Shown here: positions 1 through 6,740 of the stretch, piece by piece
How positions within the stretch are numbered: the stretch's first letter is position 1
Layout: the number at the start of each line of letters is the position of its first letter
From: Sedimentisphaerales bacterium
GTDB lineage: Bacteria; Planctomycetota; Phycisphaerae; Sedimentisphaerales; SG8-4
Length of the DNA: 8,454 nt
Direction of reading: 5' to 3'
Assembly (NCBI GenBank): GCA_016932895.1
Contig: JAFGCA010000150.1
Span: forward strand, 1 to 8,454
The notes under the pieces: model-generated
What the model saw: only the letters and a program-made list of their open reading frames with translations
What the model was told of the DNA's origin: nothing
The model's database searches: none
Translations under genes and position numbers: made by a program

Positions 1-18
1 AAAAGCACTTACGTTCTC

Positions 19-52
19 GGGAGGAAAAATCACGAAGGAGATTTTTCCTCCC
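19..52. repeat. Perfect 13-bp inverted repeat (hairpin) upstream of the first gene
   Basis: Bases 19-31 (GGGAGGAAAAATC) are the exact reverse complement of bases 40-52, separated by an 8-base loop. In RNA this would be a stable stem with G/C-rich and A/U-rich halves. No T-tract follows, so it is not a textbook intrinsic terminator. It could be the end structure of an upstream transcript, a leader structure of the downstream operon, or a bidirectional element. The rest of positions 1-152 shows no gene that I can support and no convincing promoter. Confidence 0.75.
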
Positions 53-140
53 TAAAGTAAGCCTAATCTCCATTTTGCAGAAGTTCAGTTCTTATGATAT
101 CGACTGTAACCAGAAGACACCGGGCGCAATGACAAGTGTG

Positions 141-145
141 AGGAG
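141..145 (+). promoter_or_regulatory. Ribosome binding site that decides the start of the first oxidoreductase
   Basis: AGGAG lies 7 bases before the GTG at 153. The in-frame alternatives, TTG at 75 and ATG at 129, have no comparably placed Shine-Dalgarno sequence. Starting at 153 also gives a Tat signal peptide of normal length, with an N-terminus like that of the third paralogue, which also starts with GTG. Confidence 0.7.
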
Positions 146-152
146 TCCTATT

Positions 153-1499
153 GTGGAACAGAAAACAATCTCACGACGTGGTTTCATGAGTGCTGCGGCG
201 ACGACGGCCGCCTTTACGGTGGTTCCCCGGCACGTGCTGGGCGGTTCCGGACACACGGCGCCGAGCGAAAAGCTCAACATCGCCGGCATCGGCGCCGGCG
301 GCCAAGCCGCCGGCGATTTGGGGCAGATGGCGAGCGAGAATATCGTGGCGCTGTGCGACGTGGATTGGCGCCGCGCCGCCGGGATGTTCAATCGCTATCC
401 GGACGCCAGGAAGTATCGCGACTTCCGCGAGATGCTGGAGGTCGAGGACGACAAGATCGATGCCGTCGTGGTGGCGATCCCCGATCACATGCACGCGGCG
501 GCCTCGATGGCGGCGATCAAACGCGGCAAGCACGTCTACTGCGAAAAACCCCTGACCCACGACGTGTATGAGGCTCGCGTGCTGGCCGAAGCGGCGCGCA
601 AGGCGGGCGTCGCCACCCAGATGGGCAACCAGGGTCAGGCCTCCGAGGGCACCCGCCTGATGTGCGAGTACATCTGGGACGGCGCCATTGGCCAGGTGCA
701 CGATGTGCACGTCTGGACGGACAGGCCGTTGCGCGGGATCAACGATGTGTACTGGCCCCAGGGTGTGGGCCGGCCGAAGGACAGGCCGCCGGTTCCGGAT
801 GAAGTGGCATGGGACCTCTGGCTGGGCACGGCTCCGGAACGCCCCTACCACCCGGATTATATGCCGTTTAGGTGGCGCGGCTGGTGGGACTTCGGCACCG
901 GCGCCCTGGGCGATATCGGTTGCCATCGGATCGATCCGATCTTCCGCGCCCTGAAGCTCGGGCACCCCACGAGCGTCGAAGGTTGTTGCACGCTCGTCAA
1001 CAGCGAGACGTATCCGGTGGCGTCGCGCGTGACCTATGAGTTCCCGCAGCGCGGGGAGTTTGCCCCGGTGAGACTGCACTGGTACGACGGCGGCATGAAA
1101 CCACCCCGGCCGAAAGAGCTCGAGGACGGCCGCAACTGGGACACCAACGGTATCCTCTTCGAGGGCGACGAGGGTCTGTTGTACGAGACGCGGTTGCTTC
1201 CCGAGTCGCGCCAGACGGCGTACGGCAAGCCGCCCCAGAAACTGGAGCGATCCCCGGGACACTACAAGGAATGGATCCTGGCCTGCAAGGGAGGCAAGCC
1301 CGCCGGCTCGAACTTCCCCGACCATGCAGGATTGCTGGCCCAACTGGTCTTGCTTGGTAACCTCGCGCTGCAGCCGGCCCTGAAAGAGAAGATCACGCGT
1401 ACCAAACTCCTTTGGGACGGCGACGCCATGAAGATCACCAACATGCCGGAGGCCAACCAGTTTCTGTGTCGTGAGTACCGCAAAGGTTGGACGCTCTGA
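153..1499 (+). CDS. Tat-exported Gfo/Idh/MocA family oxidoreductase, paralogue 1
   Basis: The 448-residue product is a predicted NAD(P)-dependent dehydrogenase acting on a sugar or sugar-like substrate outside the cytoplasm. A twin-arginine signal (SRRGF at residues 7-11, then an Ala-rich hydrophobic stretch ending near HVLGG) comes first. The Rossmann fold follows, with the nucleotide motif GIGAGG at 45-50 and the acidic turn CDVD at 68-71. The family EKP motif is intact at 131-133; its lysine is the usual catalytic-site residue. The substrate domain carries FGTGALGDIGCHRID around 247-261, matching the D-x-G-x-H-x-x-D signature (D254, H258, D261). The protein ends in YRKGWTL, a C-terminus shared with the next two genes. 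GTG at 153 is preferred to TTG 75 or ATG 129 because of the AGGAG just upstream. It is first of three tandem paralogues, with a 29-base gap to the next start. Family and export are secure; substrate is unknown. A GH109-like NAD-dependent glycosidase activity, known in this superfamily, is an alternative. Confidence 0.92.
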   Translation: MEQKTISRRGFMSAAATTAAFTVVPRHVLGGSGHTAPSEKLNIAGIGAGGQAAGDLGQMASENIVALCDVDWRRAAGMFNRYPDARKYRDFREMLEVEDDKIDAVVVAIPDHMHAAASMAAIKRGKHVYCEKPLTHDVYEARVLAEAARKAGVATQMGNQGQASEGTRLMCEYIWDGAIGQVHDVHVWTDRPLRGINDVYWPQGVGRPKDRPPVPDEVAWDLWLGTAPERPYHPDYMPFRWRGWWDFGTGALGDIGCHRIDPIFRALKLGHPTSVEGCCTLVNSETYPVASRVTYEFPQRGEFAPVRLHWYDGGMKPPRPKELEDGRNWDTNGILFEGDEGLLYETRLLPESRQTAYGKPPQKLERSPGHYKEWILACKGGKPAGSNFPDHAGLLAQLVLLGNLALQPALKEKITRTKLLWDGDAMKITNMPEANQFLCREYRKGWTL

Positions 1500-1513
1500 T
1501 TCACAACGGACCC

Positions 1514-1520
1514 AGGAGGT
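1514..1520 (+). promoter_or_regulatory. Strong ribosome binding site of the second oxidoreductase
   Basis: AGGAGGT lies 8 bases before the ATG at 1529. This favours that start over the in-frame TTG at 1487, which would overlap the end of the previous gene and put 14 extra residues before the Tat signal. Confidence 0.85.
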
Positions 1521-1528
1521 ATTCGGTC

Positions 1529-2896
1529 ATGCAGAAGGAAGACGGCAAACTATCGCGGCGTGGTGTCCTTCGCGGCACGGCGGGCGCGGTAGCGGCTTTT
1601 ACGTTCGTTCCCGGCCACGTGCTCGGTGCAAACGGCGATCGGCCGGCCAGCGAGAAGCTCAACATCGCGGCCATCGGCTCCGGCGGCATGGGAGCGGGCA
1701 ATATCAACGCCTGTTCGACCGAGAACATCGTCGCGTTGTGCGACGTCGACGACGCGCGGGCGGCAGAAACCTTCAAGAAGTTTCCGAACGCCCGGAGGTA
1801 CAAGGACTTCCGCGTCATGCTGGACAAGGAAGACAAGAACATCGACGCGGTGATCGTGGCGACGCCCGACCACACGCACGCGGTCGCGGCGATGGCCTGC
1901 ATCAAACGCCGCAAGCACGTCTACGTGCAAAAGCCGCTGGCGCATTCGATCTACGAGGTCCGCATGTTGACCGAGGCGGCGCGGAAGTACAAGGTGCAGA
2001 CGCAGATGGGCAACCAGGGCCATTCCTCTAACGAGATTCGGCTCCTGTGCGAGTGGATTCAGGACGGCGCCATCGGTCCGGTGCGCGAGGTCTACGCCTG
2101 GAGCGACCGGCCCGTCGGCGGCGCTCCCTGGTCGGACTTCCCCATCATGGCCCGGCCCAAGGAGATGCCGCCCATCCCCAAGACGCTGGACTGGGACCTG
2201 TGGCTGGGCCCGGTGAAGCACCGGCCCTACCACCCGATCTACTGCCCCCTCTCGTGGCGGGGCTGGTGGGACTTTGGCACCGGGGCGCTGGGCGACATGG
2301 GCTGCCACATCCTGGACCCGGCCTTCTGGGCGCTGAAACTCGGGTCGCCGACCCGCGTGGAAGCGGCGACGACGCACTACAAGCCCGAGATCGCGTCGGA
2401 GACCTACCCGCGGGCCTCGATGGTTCGCTACGAGTTCCCCGCGCGCGGGGACATGCCGCCGGTCAAGCTGACGTGGTTTGACGGCCGGCTGATGCCGCCG
2501 CGACCGCGGGACCTGGAGCCCGGGCGAAACCTGGGCACCAACGGCGCCCTGCTGATGGGCGACAAGGGCACCATCATGCACGGCTCGCACGGCGCCGGTG
2601 GCGTCCGCATCATCCCCGAAACGAAAATGAGGGCCTACGGCCGGCCGCCGAAAACTCTGCCGCGCGTCAAGGGCGGCCACGAGCAGGATTGGGTCCGCGC
2701 CTGCAAGGACGGCAAGCCCGCCAGCTCGAACTTCGAGTACGGTGGCACCCTGACGGAGATGGTCCTGCTCGGCGTGCTGGCGATGCGCCTGAAGAATACC
2801 CCCCTGGAATGGGACGCGGCGAACCTGAAGGTCACGAATTGCGACGAAGCCGCTCAATATGTCAAACCGGTCTTCCGTGAAGGCTGGACGTTATAA
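1529..2896 (+). CDS. Tat-exported Gfo/Idh/MocA family oxidoreductase, paralogue 2
   Basis: The 455-residue predicted periplasmic or extracytoplasmic NAD(P)-dependent sugar oxidoreductase is clearly homologous to the genes on either side. The Tat motif SRRGVL is at 9-14, followed by a hydrophobic stretch to about GHVLGA. The nucleotide-binding motif is GSGGMG at 50-55, followed by CDVD at 71-74. The family EKP motif reads QKP here (134-136): the lysine K135 is kept but the glutamate is replaced by glutamine. The substrate domain has FGTGALGDMGCHILD (249-263), with D256, H260 and D263. The C-terminus is FREGWTL. Blocks shared with paralogues 1 and 3 include SEKLNIA, ENIVALCDVD, DLWLG and the FGTG block. 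It very likely shares a transcript with paralogue 1. Exact substrate and direction (oxidation or reduction) are unknown. Confidence 0.93.
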   Translation: MQKEDGKLSRRGVLRGTAGAVAAFTFVPGHVLGANGDRPASEKLNIAAIGSGGMGAGNINACSTENIVALCDVDDARAAETFKKFPNARRYKDFRVMLDKEDKNIDAVIVATPDHTHAVAAMACIKRRKHVYVQKPLAHSIYEVRMLTEAARKYKVQTQMGNQGHSSNEIRLLCEWIQDGAIGPVREVYAWSDRPVGGAPWSDFPIMARPKEMPPIPKTLDWDLWLGPVKHRPYHPIYCPLSWRGWWDFGTGALGDMGCHILDPAFWALKLGSPTRVEAATTHYKPEIASETYPRASMVRYEFPARGDMPPVKLTWFDGRLMPPRPRDLEPGRNLGTNGALLMGDKGTIMHGSHGAGGVRIIPETKMRAYGRPPKTLPRVKGGHEQDWVRACKDGKPASSNFEYGGTLTEMVLLGVLAMRLKNTPLEWDAANLKVTNCDEAAQYVKPVFREGWTL

Positions 2897-2902
2897 CCTG
2901 TG

Positions 2903-2927
2903 AACGTACGTTAGTACATCGATCGAT
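2903..2927. repeat. Two adjacent 10-bp perfect palindromes between paralogues 2 and 3
   Basis: AACGTACGTT at 2903-2912 and ATCGATCGAT at 2918-2927 are each fully self-complementary. They are separated by 5 bases, so their centres lie 15 bp apart. They occupy most of the 55-base gap before the third paralogue. They could be protein-binding sites or chance low-complexity sequence; nothing in the window tells which. Confidence 0.4.
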
Positions 2928-2939
2928 AGGGTAAAGCAA

Positions 2940-2944
2940 AGAGG
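2940..2944 (+). promoter_or_regulatory. Ribosome binding site for a GTG start
   Basis: AGAGG lies 7 bases before the GTG at 2952, supporting that unusual start codon. No ATG lies nearby in frame upstream of the Tat motif. Confidence 0.65.
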
Positions 2945-2951
2945 TTGCACT

Positions 2952-4274
2952 GTGAAAACAAAACAAATATCAAGACGGCAGTTCCTGGGCACCGCCGCCG
3001 CGGCTGCGGGGTTTGTGTTTGTCCCGCGACACGTGCTGGGCGGACCGAAGTTTGTGGCTCCCAGCGAGAAGCTCAACATCGCATGCATCGGCATTGGTGG
3101 CATGGGCGCCAGCGACGTCGGCCAGTTCAGCAGCGAGAACATCGTCGCGCTGTGCGACGTGGACTGGAAGCACGCGGCCGGGACGTTCCAGGCGCACCCG
3201 GAGGCGAAGAAGTACCGGGACTTCCGCAAGATGCTCGACGCCGAGGACAAGAACATCGACGCCGTGAGCGTCTCGACGCCTGACAACTGTCACGCGGTGG
3301 CGGCCATGGCCGCGATCAAGCGGGACAAGCACGTCTATTGCCAGAAGCCCCTGTGCCACGACGTCTACGAAGTGCGGCGTCTTACCATGGCGGCGCGCGA
3401 GCACGGCGTCATGACCCAGATGGGCACCCAGATTCACGCCACGAGCGAGATGAAGGTGCTGGTTGAGATCATTCGGTCCGGCGCGATCGGCAACGTGCGC
3501 AAGGTGGACCTCTGGAGCGGTAAGAACTGGGGCGGCGGCACGCGCCCGACGGACACGCCGCCGGTCCCTGAGACGCTGGACTGGGATCTGTGGCTCGGGC
3601 CGGCCCCGTATCGACCCTACCATCCGACGTACCTGCCCGGGCAATGGCGGCGCTGGTGGGATTTCGGCACCGGCACCCTCGGCGACATGGGATGTCACAT
3701 CATCGATCCGGCCTGGTGGGCCCTGGATCTGGACTACCCGACCAGCATCGAGGCCAAGCCCGGGCCGTTCAGCGATGAGACATACCCGACCAAGACCGTC
3801 ATTACGTGGGAGTTCCCCGCCCGCGGCAATCGTGCGCCGGTGACGGTGCGCTGGTACGACGGAGAGAACCGCCCGCCGCGACCGCCTCAGCTTGAGGAAG
3901 GCCGAAACCTGCCCGACCAGGGCGGCGTCTACTACGGCGACAAGGGCACGATCCTGTACCCGCACATGGGCGGACCGAGGCTGATCCCGGAATCGAGCAT
4001 GAAGGGCTTCAAGAAGCCCGAGCCTTTCCTGCCGCGTGGCAAGGGCGGGGCGAGCTGGCACTACCAGGAATGGGTCCAGGCCTGCAAGGGCGGCCCCAAG
4101 CCGCTGTCGAACTTCGACTATGCCGGTCCGCTGACCGAGGCTATTCTGCTGGGCAACATCGCGGCCAAGGCCGGCGGCAAGATCCAGTGGGACGGACCGG
4201 CCATGAAGGTGACCAACATGCCCGAGATCAACGCCCACCTGCGCCGCCGGTATCGTGAGGGATGGGTCCTGTAA
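2952..4274 (+). CDS. Tat-exported Gfo/Idh/MocA family oxidoreductase, paralogue 3
   Basis: The 440-residue protein begins with GTG. The Tat signal is SRRQFL at 7-12, followed by an Ala-rich stretch and PRHVLGG, so the mature enzyme is predicted to be exported folded with its nucleotide. The Rossmann motif is GIGGMG at 47-52, followed by CDVD at 68-71. As in paralogue 2, the EKP motif reads QKP (131-133). The signature FGTGTLGDMGCHIID (238-252) supplies D245, H249 and D252. A difference from paralogues 1 and 2 is the stretch after the EKP helix: their QMGNQG becomes QMGTQI here (around 156-161). That stretch lies near the active site in family structures, so substrate preference may differ. 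The C-terminus is YREGWVL. It is the last gene of the tandem triplet; the next gene lies 150 bases downstream. Confidence 0.93.
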   Translation: MKTKQISRRQFLGTAAAAAGFVFVPRHVLGGPKFVAPSEKLNIACIGIGGMGASDVGQFSSENIVALCDVDWKHAAGTFQAHPEAKKYRDFRKMLDAEDKNIDAVSVSTPDNCHAVAAMAAIKRDKHVYCQKPLCHDVYEVRRLTMAAREHGVMTQMGTQIHATSEMKVLVEIIRSGAIGNVRKVDLWSGKNWGGGTRPTDTPPVPETLDWDLWLGPAPYRPYHPTYLPGQWRRWWDFGTGTLGDMGCHIIDPAWWALDLDYPTSIEAKPGPFSDETYPTKTVITWEFPARGNRAPVTVRWYDGENRPPRPPQLEEGRNLPDQGGVYYGDKGTILYPHMGGPRLIPESSMKGFKKPEPFLPRGKGGASWHYQEWVQACKGGPKPLSNFDYAGPLTEAILLGNIAAKAGGKIQWDGPAMKVTNMPEINAHLRRRYREGWVL

Positions 4275-4303
4275 TTGATAAAGGACTGTTGATGATTGAT
4301 TAT
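4275..4303 (+). promoter_or_regulatory. Possible weak sigma-70-type promoter before the fusion gene
   Basis: TTGATA (4275-4280, 5 of 6 to TTGACA) is separated by 17 bases from GATTAT (4298-4303, 4 of 6 to TATAAT). The local sequence is AT-rich compared with the genes. The match is modest and could be chance. If real, it gives the fusion gene its own transcript with a leader of about 115 bases. Confidence 0.3.
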
Positions 4304-4340
4304 TGTCGGGCCCATGCTATTGCGGGAATGACAGACAGAG

Positions 4341-4371
4341 TCAGGCCTCCGTTGTCGGAGAGCTGGCCTGA
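4341..4371 (+). repeat. Two-part hairpin in the leader of the fusion gene
   Basis: TCAGGCC (4341-4347) pairs with GGCCTGA (4365-4371). Inside it TCCG (4348-4351) pairs with CGGA (4356-4359) around a TTGT loop, leaving GAGCT as a one-sided bulge. No T-tract follows, so it is not a canonical terminator of the triplet. It may be an mRNA stability or processing element between the triplet and the fusion gene. Confidence 0.45.
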
Positions 4372-4424
4372 GTGGGAAGGGTCGTCAGTTTTACAGGCAG
4401 AGGTTTAGATCAGGAGAACAGCAA

Positions 4425-6569
4425 ATGGACAAGCGGATAAGAGTAGGTGTGGTAATGTTGGTGGGGTTGAGTGTGTGCGCGCTGGGTGCGGTGTCTGTCC
4501 AGGCCGAGGAGGGCTGGCGGCTGGGTATGCAGGCGTACAGTTTCAACCGGTTCACCTTCTACGAAGCGGTCGAGAAGAACAAGGCATTGGGCATGGATTA
4601 CATTGAGGCGTACCCGGGCCAGAAGCTCAGCGCCGCCCACGGCGATGCGAAGTTCGACCACAACATGTCACCGGCCCTGCGACTGGAAGTCAAGCAGATG
4701 CTCAAGGCCAAGGGCGTCAAGCTGGTCAATTACGGCGTGGTCGGGCTGCCCAACAACATGGACGAATGCCGCAAGGTGTTCAATTTCGCCCGCGACATGG
4801 GCATCGAGACGATCGTCTCGGAGCCGCCGGAGGACGCCTTCGATTTGATCGACAAGCTCTGCCAGGAGTACAAGATCGGCGTGGCGATCCACAACCACCC
4901 CAAGCCTTCGCACTACTGGGACTATAAGACCGTGCTGAAGGTGTGCGAGGGTCGCAGCAAGTGGATCGGCGCCTGCGCCGACACCGGACACTGGACCCGC
5001 TCGGGCATCGATCCGCTCGAAGCGGTCAAGGCGCTCGGCCGGGTCGGCAGAATCAGGAGCTTCCACTTCAAAGACCTCAACGAATTCGGCGTTCGCAGCG
5101 CCCACGATGTCCCCTGGGGAACCGGTGTGAGCAAGGCCCGGTTGGTGCTTCAGGAAGTGGCACGTCAGGGCTTTGAGGGCAGCTTCTCCATTGAGTACGA
5201 GCACAACTGGCTCAATTCCATGCCGGAAATCGCCAAGTGCGTAACGTTCTTCGGGCGCACGGCCGGCGAGCTGGGCGTCAGCGACTGGAAGTGGATCTTC
5301 AACGGCAAGGACCTGGCCGGCTGGGACGGTGACCCCCGGCTCTGGACCGTCAAGGACGGCGTCATCCGCGGCGAAACCACGCCCGAGAATCCCACCAAGG
5401 GCAACACGTTCTGCATCTGGCGCGGCGGCCAGCTCAAGGACTTCGAGCTGAAACTCAAATTCCGCATCCGCAACGGCAACTCCGGCGTCCAGTACCGCAG
5501 CAAGGAGTTCGACAAGTGGCGGATTACCGGCTACCAGGCCGAAGTCGAGAACAACCAGGGCAAGGTCGGCTTCCTGTACCACGAAGGCGGTCGCGGGTGG
5601 CTCGTAAACGTCGGCGACCTGATGCTCATCGACGGCGAAGGCAACAAGAAGGTCATCAGCAACGTCAACGATCAGAAAGAGCTGATCGACGCCGGCTACT
5701 ACACGGACCAGGGCTGGAACGAGTATCACATCATTGGCCAGGGCAACCACCTGATCCATTACCTTAACGGCTTCCAGACGATGGAGCTGATCGACAACGA
5801 CCGCATCACGAACCCCCAGGATCCCGCGGATCGCAAGGGCTCCATCCGCGAGGGTGTGCTCGCCCTGCAAATCCATGCGGGCCCGCCGATGCTGGTCGAG
5901 TTCAAGGACATCCGCGTCAAGGAGTTGCCGCCGACCTATGGCGACGCGCAGTTGGTCTTTAACGGTGAGAACCTTGACGAATGGATTGTGAAGGACGGTC
6001 CAAACAAGTGGACCGTTGGCAAGGCGAAGGTTTCCGAGGACGACCCGAAAATGTTGGCGGCCGCCGACGGCAAGGGCGAGATGATCAACCTGACGCCCAA
6101 GCACGGCGCAAGCCGCGATATCTACTCCAAGCAGACGTTTGGCGACTGCCGGATCGAGGTCGAGGTGATGGTGCCCAAGGGCTCCAACTCGGGCATCTAC
6201 GTGATGGGCGAGTACGAGATCCAGGTGCTGGACAGCTACGGCCGGATGAAGATGGGCAACGGAGACATGGGCGCCATCTACGGCGGTTTCGCTCCGCCGG
6301 TCAACGCCTCCAAGGCGCCGGGTCAGTGGCAGCAGTACGTCATCGAATGGCGCGCTCCGAAGTTCAATGCCAGCGGCAAGAAGGTTGGCAATGCCGAGTT
6401 CGTCAAGGTCGAACTCAACGGCCAGATCCTCCATGAGAACCTCGTCATGCCAGGGCCGACGCCCGGCGGTGTAACGGGCAAGGAAGCGCCGGTCGGACCG
6501 CTCATGTTCCAGGGGAACCACGGACCGGTGGCCTATCGCAATATCATTGTAAAGCCTTTGAAAAATTGA
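4425..6569 (+). CDS. Secreted fusion: sugar isomerase-like TIM barrel plus two DUF1080 domains
   Basis: The 714-residue protein has three enzyme-like modules. Residues 1-27 form a Sec signal peptide (KR-rich start, hydrophobic core, VQA before EE). Residues about 30-283 form a TIM barrel of the xylose isomerase-like / AP endonuclease 2 class (sugar phosphate isomerase/epimerase type). Plausible divalent-metal ligands are E133, D186 (CADTGHW), H214 (SFHFKD) and E257 or E259 (SIEYEH). Residues about 288-501 are a first DUF1080 domain (PF06439, 3-keto-disaccharide hydrolase), with FNGKDLAGW at 292-300 and GNSG at 351-354. Residues about 508-712 are a second one, with FNGENLDEW at 512-520, NSG at 588-590, EYEIQVLD at 596-603 and NHGPVAYRN at 698-706. 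DUF1080 enzymes cleave 3-keto-glycosides made by Gfo/Idh/MocA dehydrogenases, matching the neighbours. ATG 4425 has AGGAG 8 bases upstream. Single-domain versions of each part are usual, so the triple fusion is notable. Domain calls are strong; the reaction is inferred. Confidence 0.92.
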   Translation: MDKRIRVGVVMLVGLSVCALGAVSVQAEEGWRLGMQAYSFNRFTFYEAVEKNKALGMDYIEAYPGQKLSAAHGDAKFDHNMSPALRLEVKQMLKAKGVKLVNYGVVGLPNNMDECRKVFNFARDMGIETIVSEPPEDAFDLIDKLCQEYKIGVAIHNHPKPSHYWDYKTVLKVCEGRSKWIGACADTGHWTRSGIDPLEAVKALGRVGRIRSFHFKDLNEFGVRSAHDVPWGTGVSKARLVLQEVARQGFEGSFSIEYEHNWLNSMPEIAKCVTFFGRTAGELGVSDWKWIFNGKDLAGWDGDPRLWTVKDGVIRGETTPENPTKGNTFCIWRGGQLKDFELKLKFRIRNGNSGVQYRSKEFDKWRITGYQAEVENNQGKVGFLYHEGGRGWLVNVGDLMLIDGEGNKKVISNVNDQKELIDAGYYTDQGWNEYHIIGQGNHLIHYLNGFQTMELIDNDRITNPQDPADRKGSIREGVLALQIHAGPPMLVEFKDIRVKELPPTYGDAQLVFNGENLDEWIVKDGPNKWTVGKAKVSEDDPKMLAAADGKGEMINLTPKHGASRDIYSKQTFGDCRIEVEVMVPKGSNSGIYVMGEYEIQVLDSYGRMKMGNGDMGAIYGGFAPPVNASKAPGQWQQYVIEWRAPKFNASGKKVGNAEFVKVELNGQILHENLVMPGPTPGGVTGKEAPVGPLMFQGNHGPVAYRNIIVKPLKN

Positions 6570-6582
6570 GGTTACAGAAACA

Positions 6583-6603
6583 ACAACGTTGTCGCGCCGG
6601 CGC
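6583..6603. repeat. Adjacent short palindromes after the fusion gene
   Basis: ACAACGTTGT (6583-6592) and GCGCCGGCGC (6594-6603) are both perfect 10-bp palindromes separated by one base. They sit just downstream of the fusion gene stop and upstream of the next promoter. No T-tract follows, so a terminator call is not supported. Confidence 0.35.
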
Positions 6604-6644
6604 CCTCGTGGTTATGGGACGACGGGAAAAACGGACAACTTTCC

Positions 6645-6673
6645 TTGACAGTTGTTGTGCCCGTGGGCATAAT
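6645..6673 (+). promoter_or_regulatory. Near-consensus sigma-70-type promoter for the fourth oxidoreductase
   Basis: A perfect -35 box TTGACA (6645-6650) is followed by a 17-base spacer and CATAAT (6668-6673, 5 of 6 to TATAAT). Transcription would begin near 6680, leaving a leader of about 60 bases before ATG 6741. The spacer end contains TGCCC-GT-GGGCA (6658-6669), a dyad with 5-bp arms that could be an operator overlapping the -10 box. ACAAC (6635-6639) and GTTGT (6651-6655) flank the -35 box as another small dyad. This indicates that the downstream genes can be expressed separately from the fusion gene. Confidence 0.65.
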
Positions 6674-6740
6674 AGCGGGCTATATTTTGGAAACCAATCA
6701 TGAACGGGTTTGTTCAATTTTTGGAGTGAGTAGAAATAGA

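Noticed and set aside
2..55. Possible C-terminal end of an upstream gene (open frame from the left edge to TAA 53-55)
   Set aside because: Only 17 codons, lying mostly inside the perfect inverted repeat, with no recognisable motif; equally likely to be non-coding.
75..98. TTGCAG (75-80) and TATGAT (93-98) as a promoter for the triplet
   Set aside because: The spacer is only 12 bases, far too short for a sigma-70-type promoter, and no better -35 box sits 16-18 bases before TATGAT.
171..1343. Long minus-strand open frame opposite the first oxidoreductase, with similar ones opposite each other gene (for example 1550-2857, 2970-4238, 4668-6521, 6792-8438)
   Set aside because: They are mirror frames of high-GC genes. 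Their translations are Arg/Ala/Val/His-rich and show no recognisable domain, while the plus-strand frames carry clear family motifs and signal peptides.
153..4274. CRISPR array, insertion sequence, tRNA or rRNA in the window
   Set aside because: No regularly spaced short repeats, no transposase-like frame with terminal repeats, and no tRNA or rRNA sequence were seen; the repeated segments are coding homology between paralogues.
4328..4408. Small open frame of 26 codons (ATG 4328, stop TAG 4406-4408) in the gap before the fusion gene
   Set aside because: It has no properly spaced ribosome binding site, overlaps the leader hairpin, and encodes no recognisable motif.
6700..6729. Nine-codon open frame (ATG 6700, stop TGA 6727) in the leader of the fourth oxidoreductase, overlapping a small TGAAC/GTTCA hairpin followed by five T bases
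   Set aside because: It could be a leader peptide with attenuator, but the ribosome binding site is poor, the stem is only 5 bp of mixed composition, and the peptide has no run of regulatory codons.
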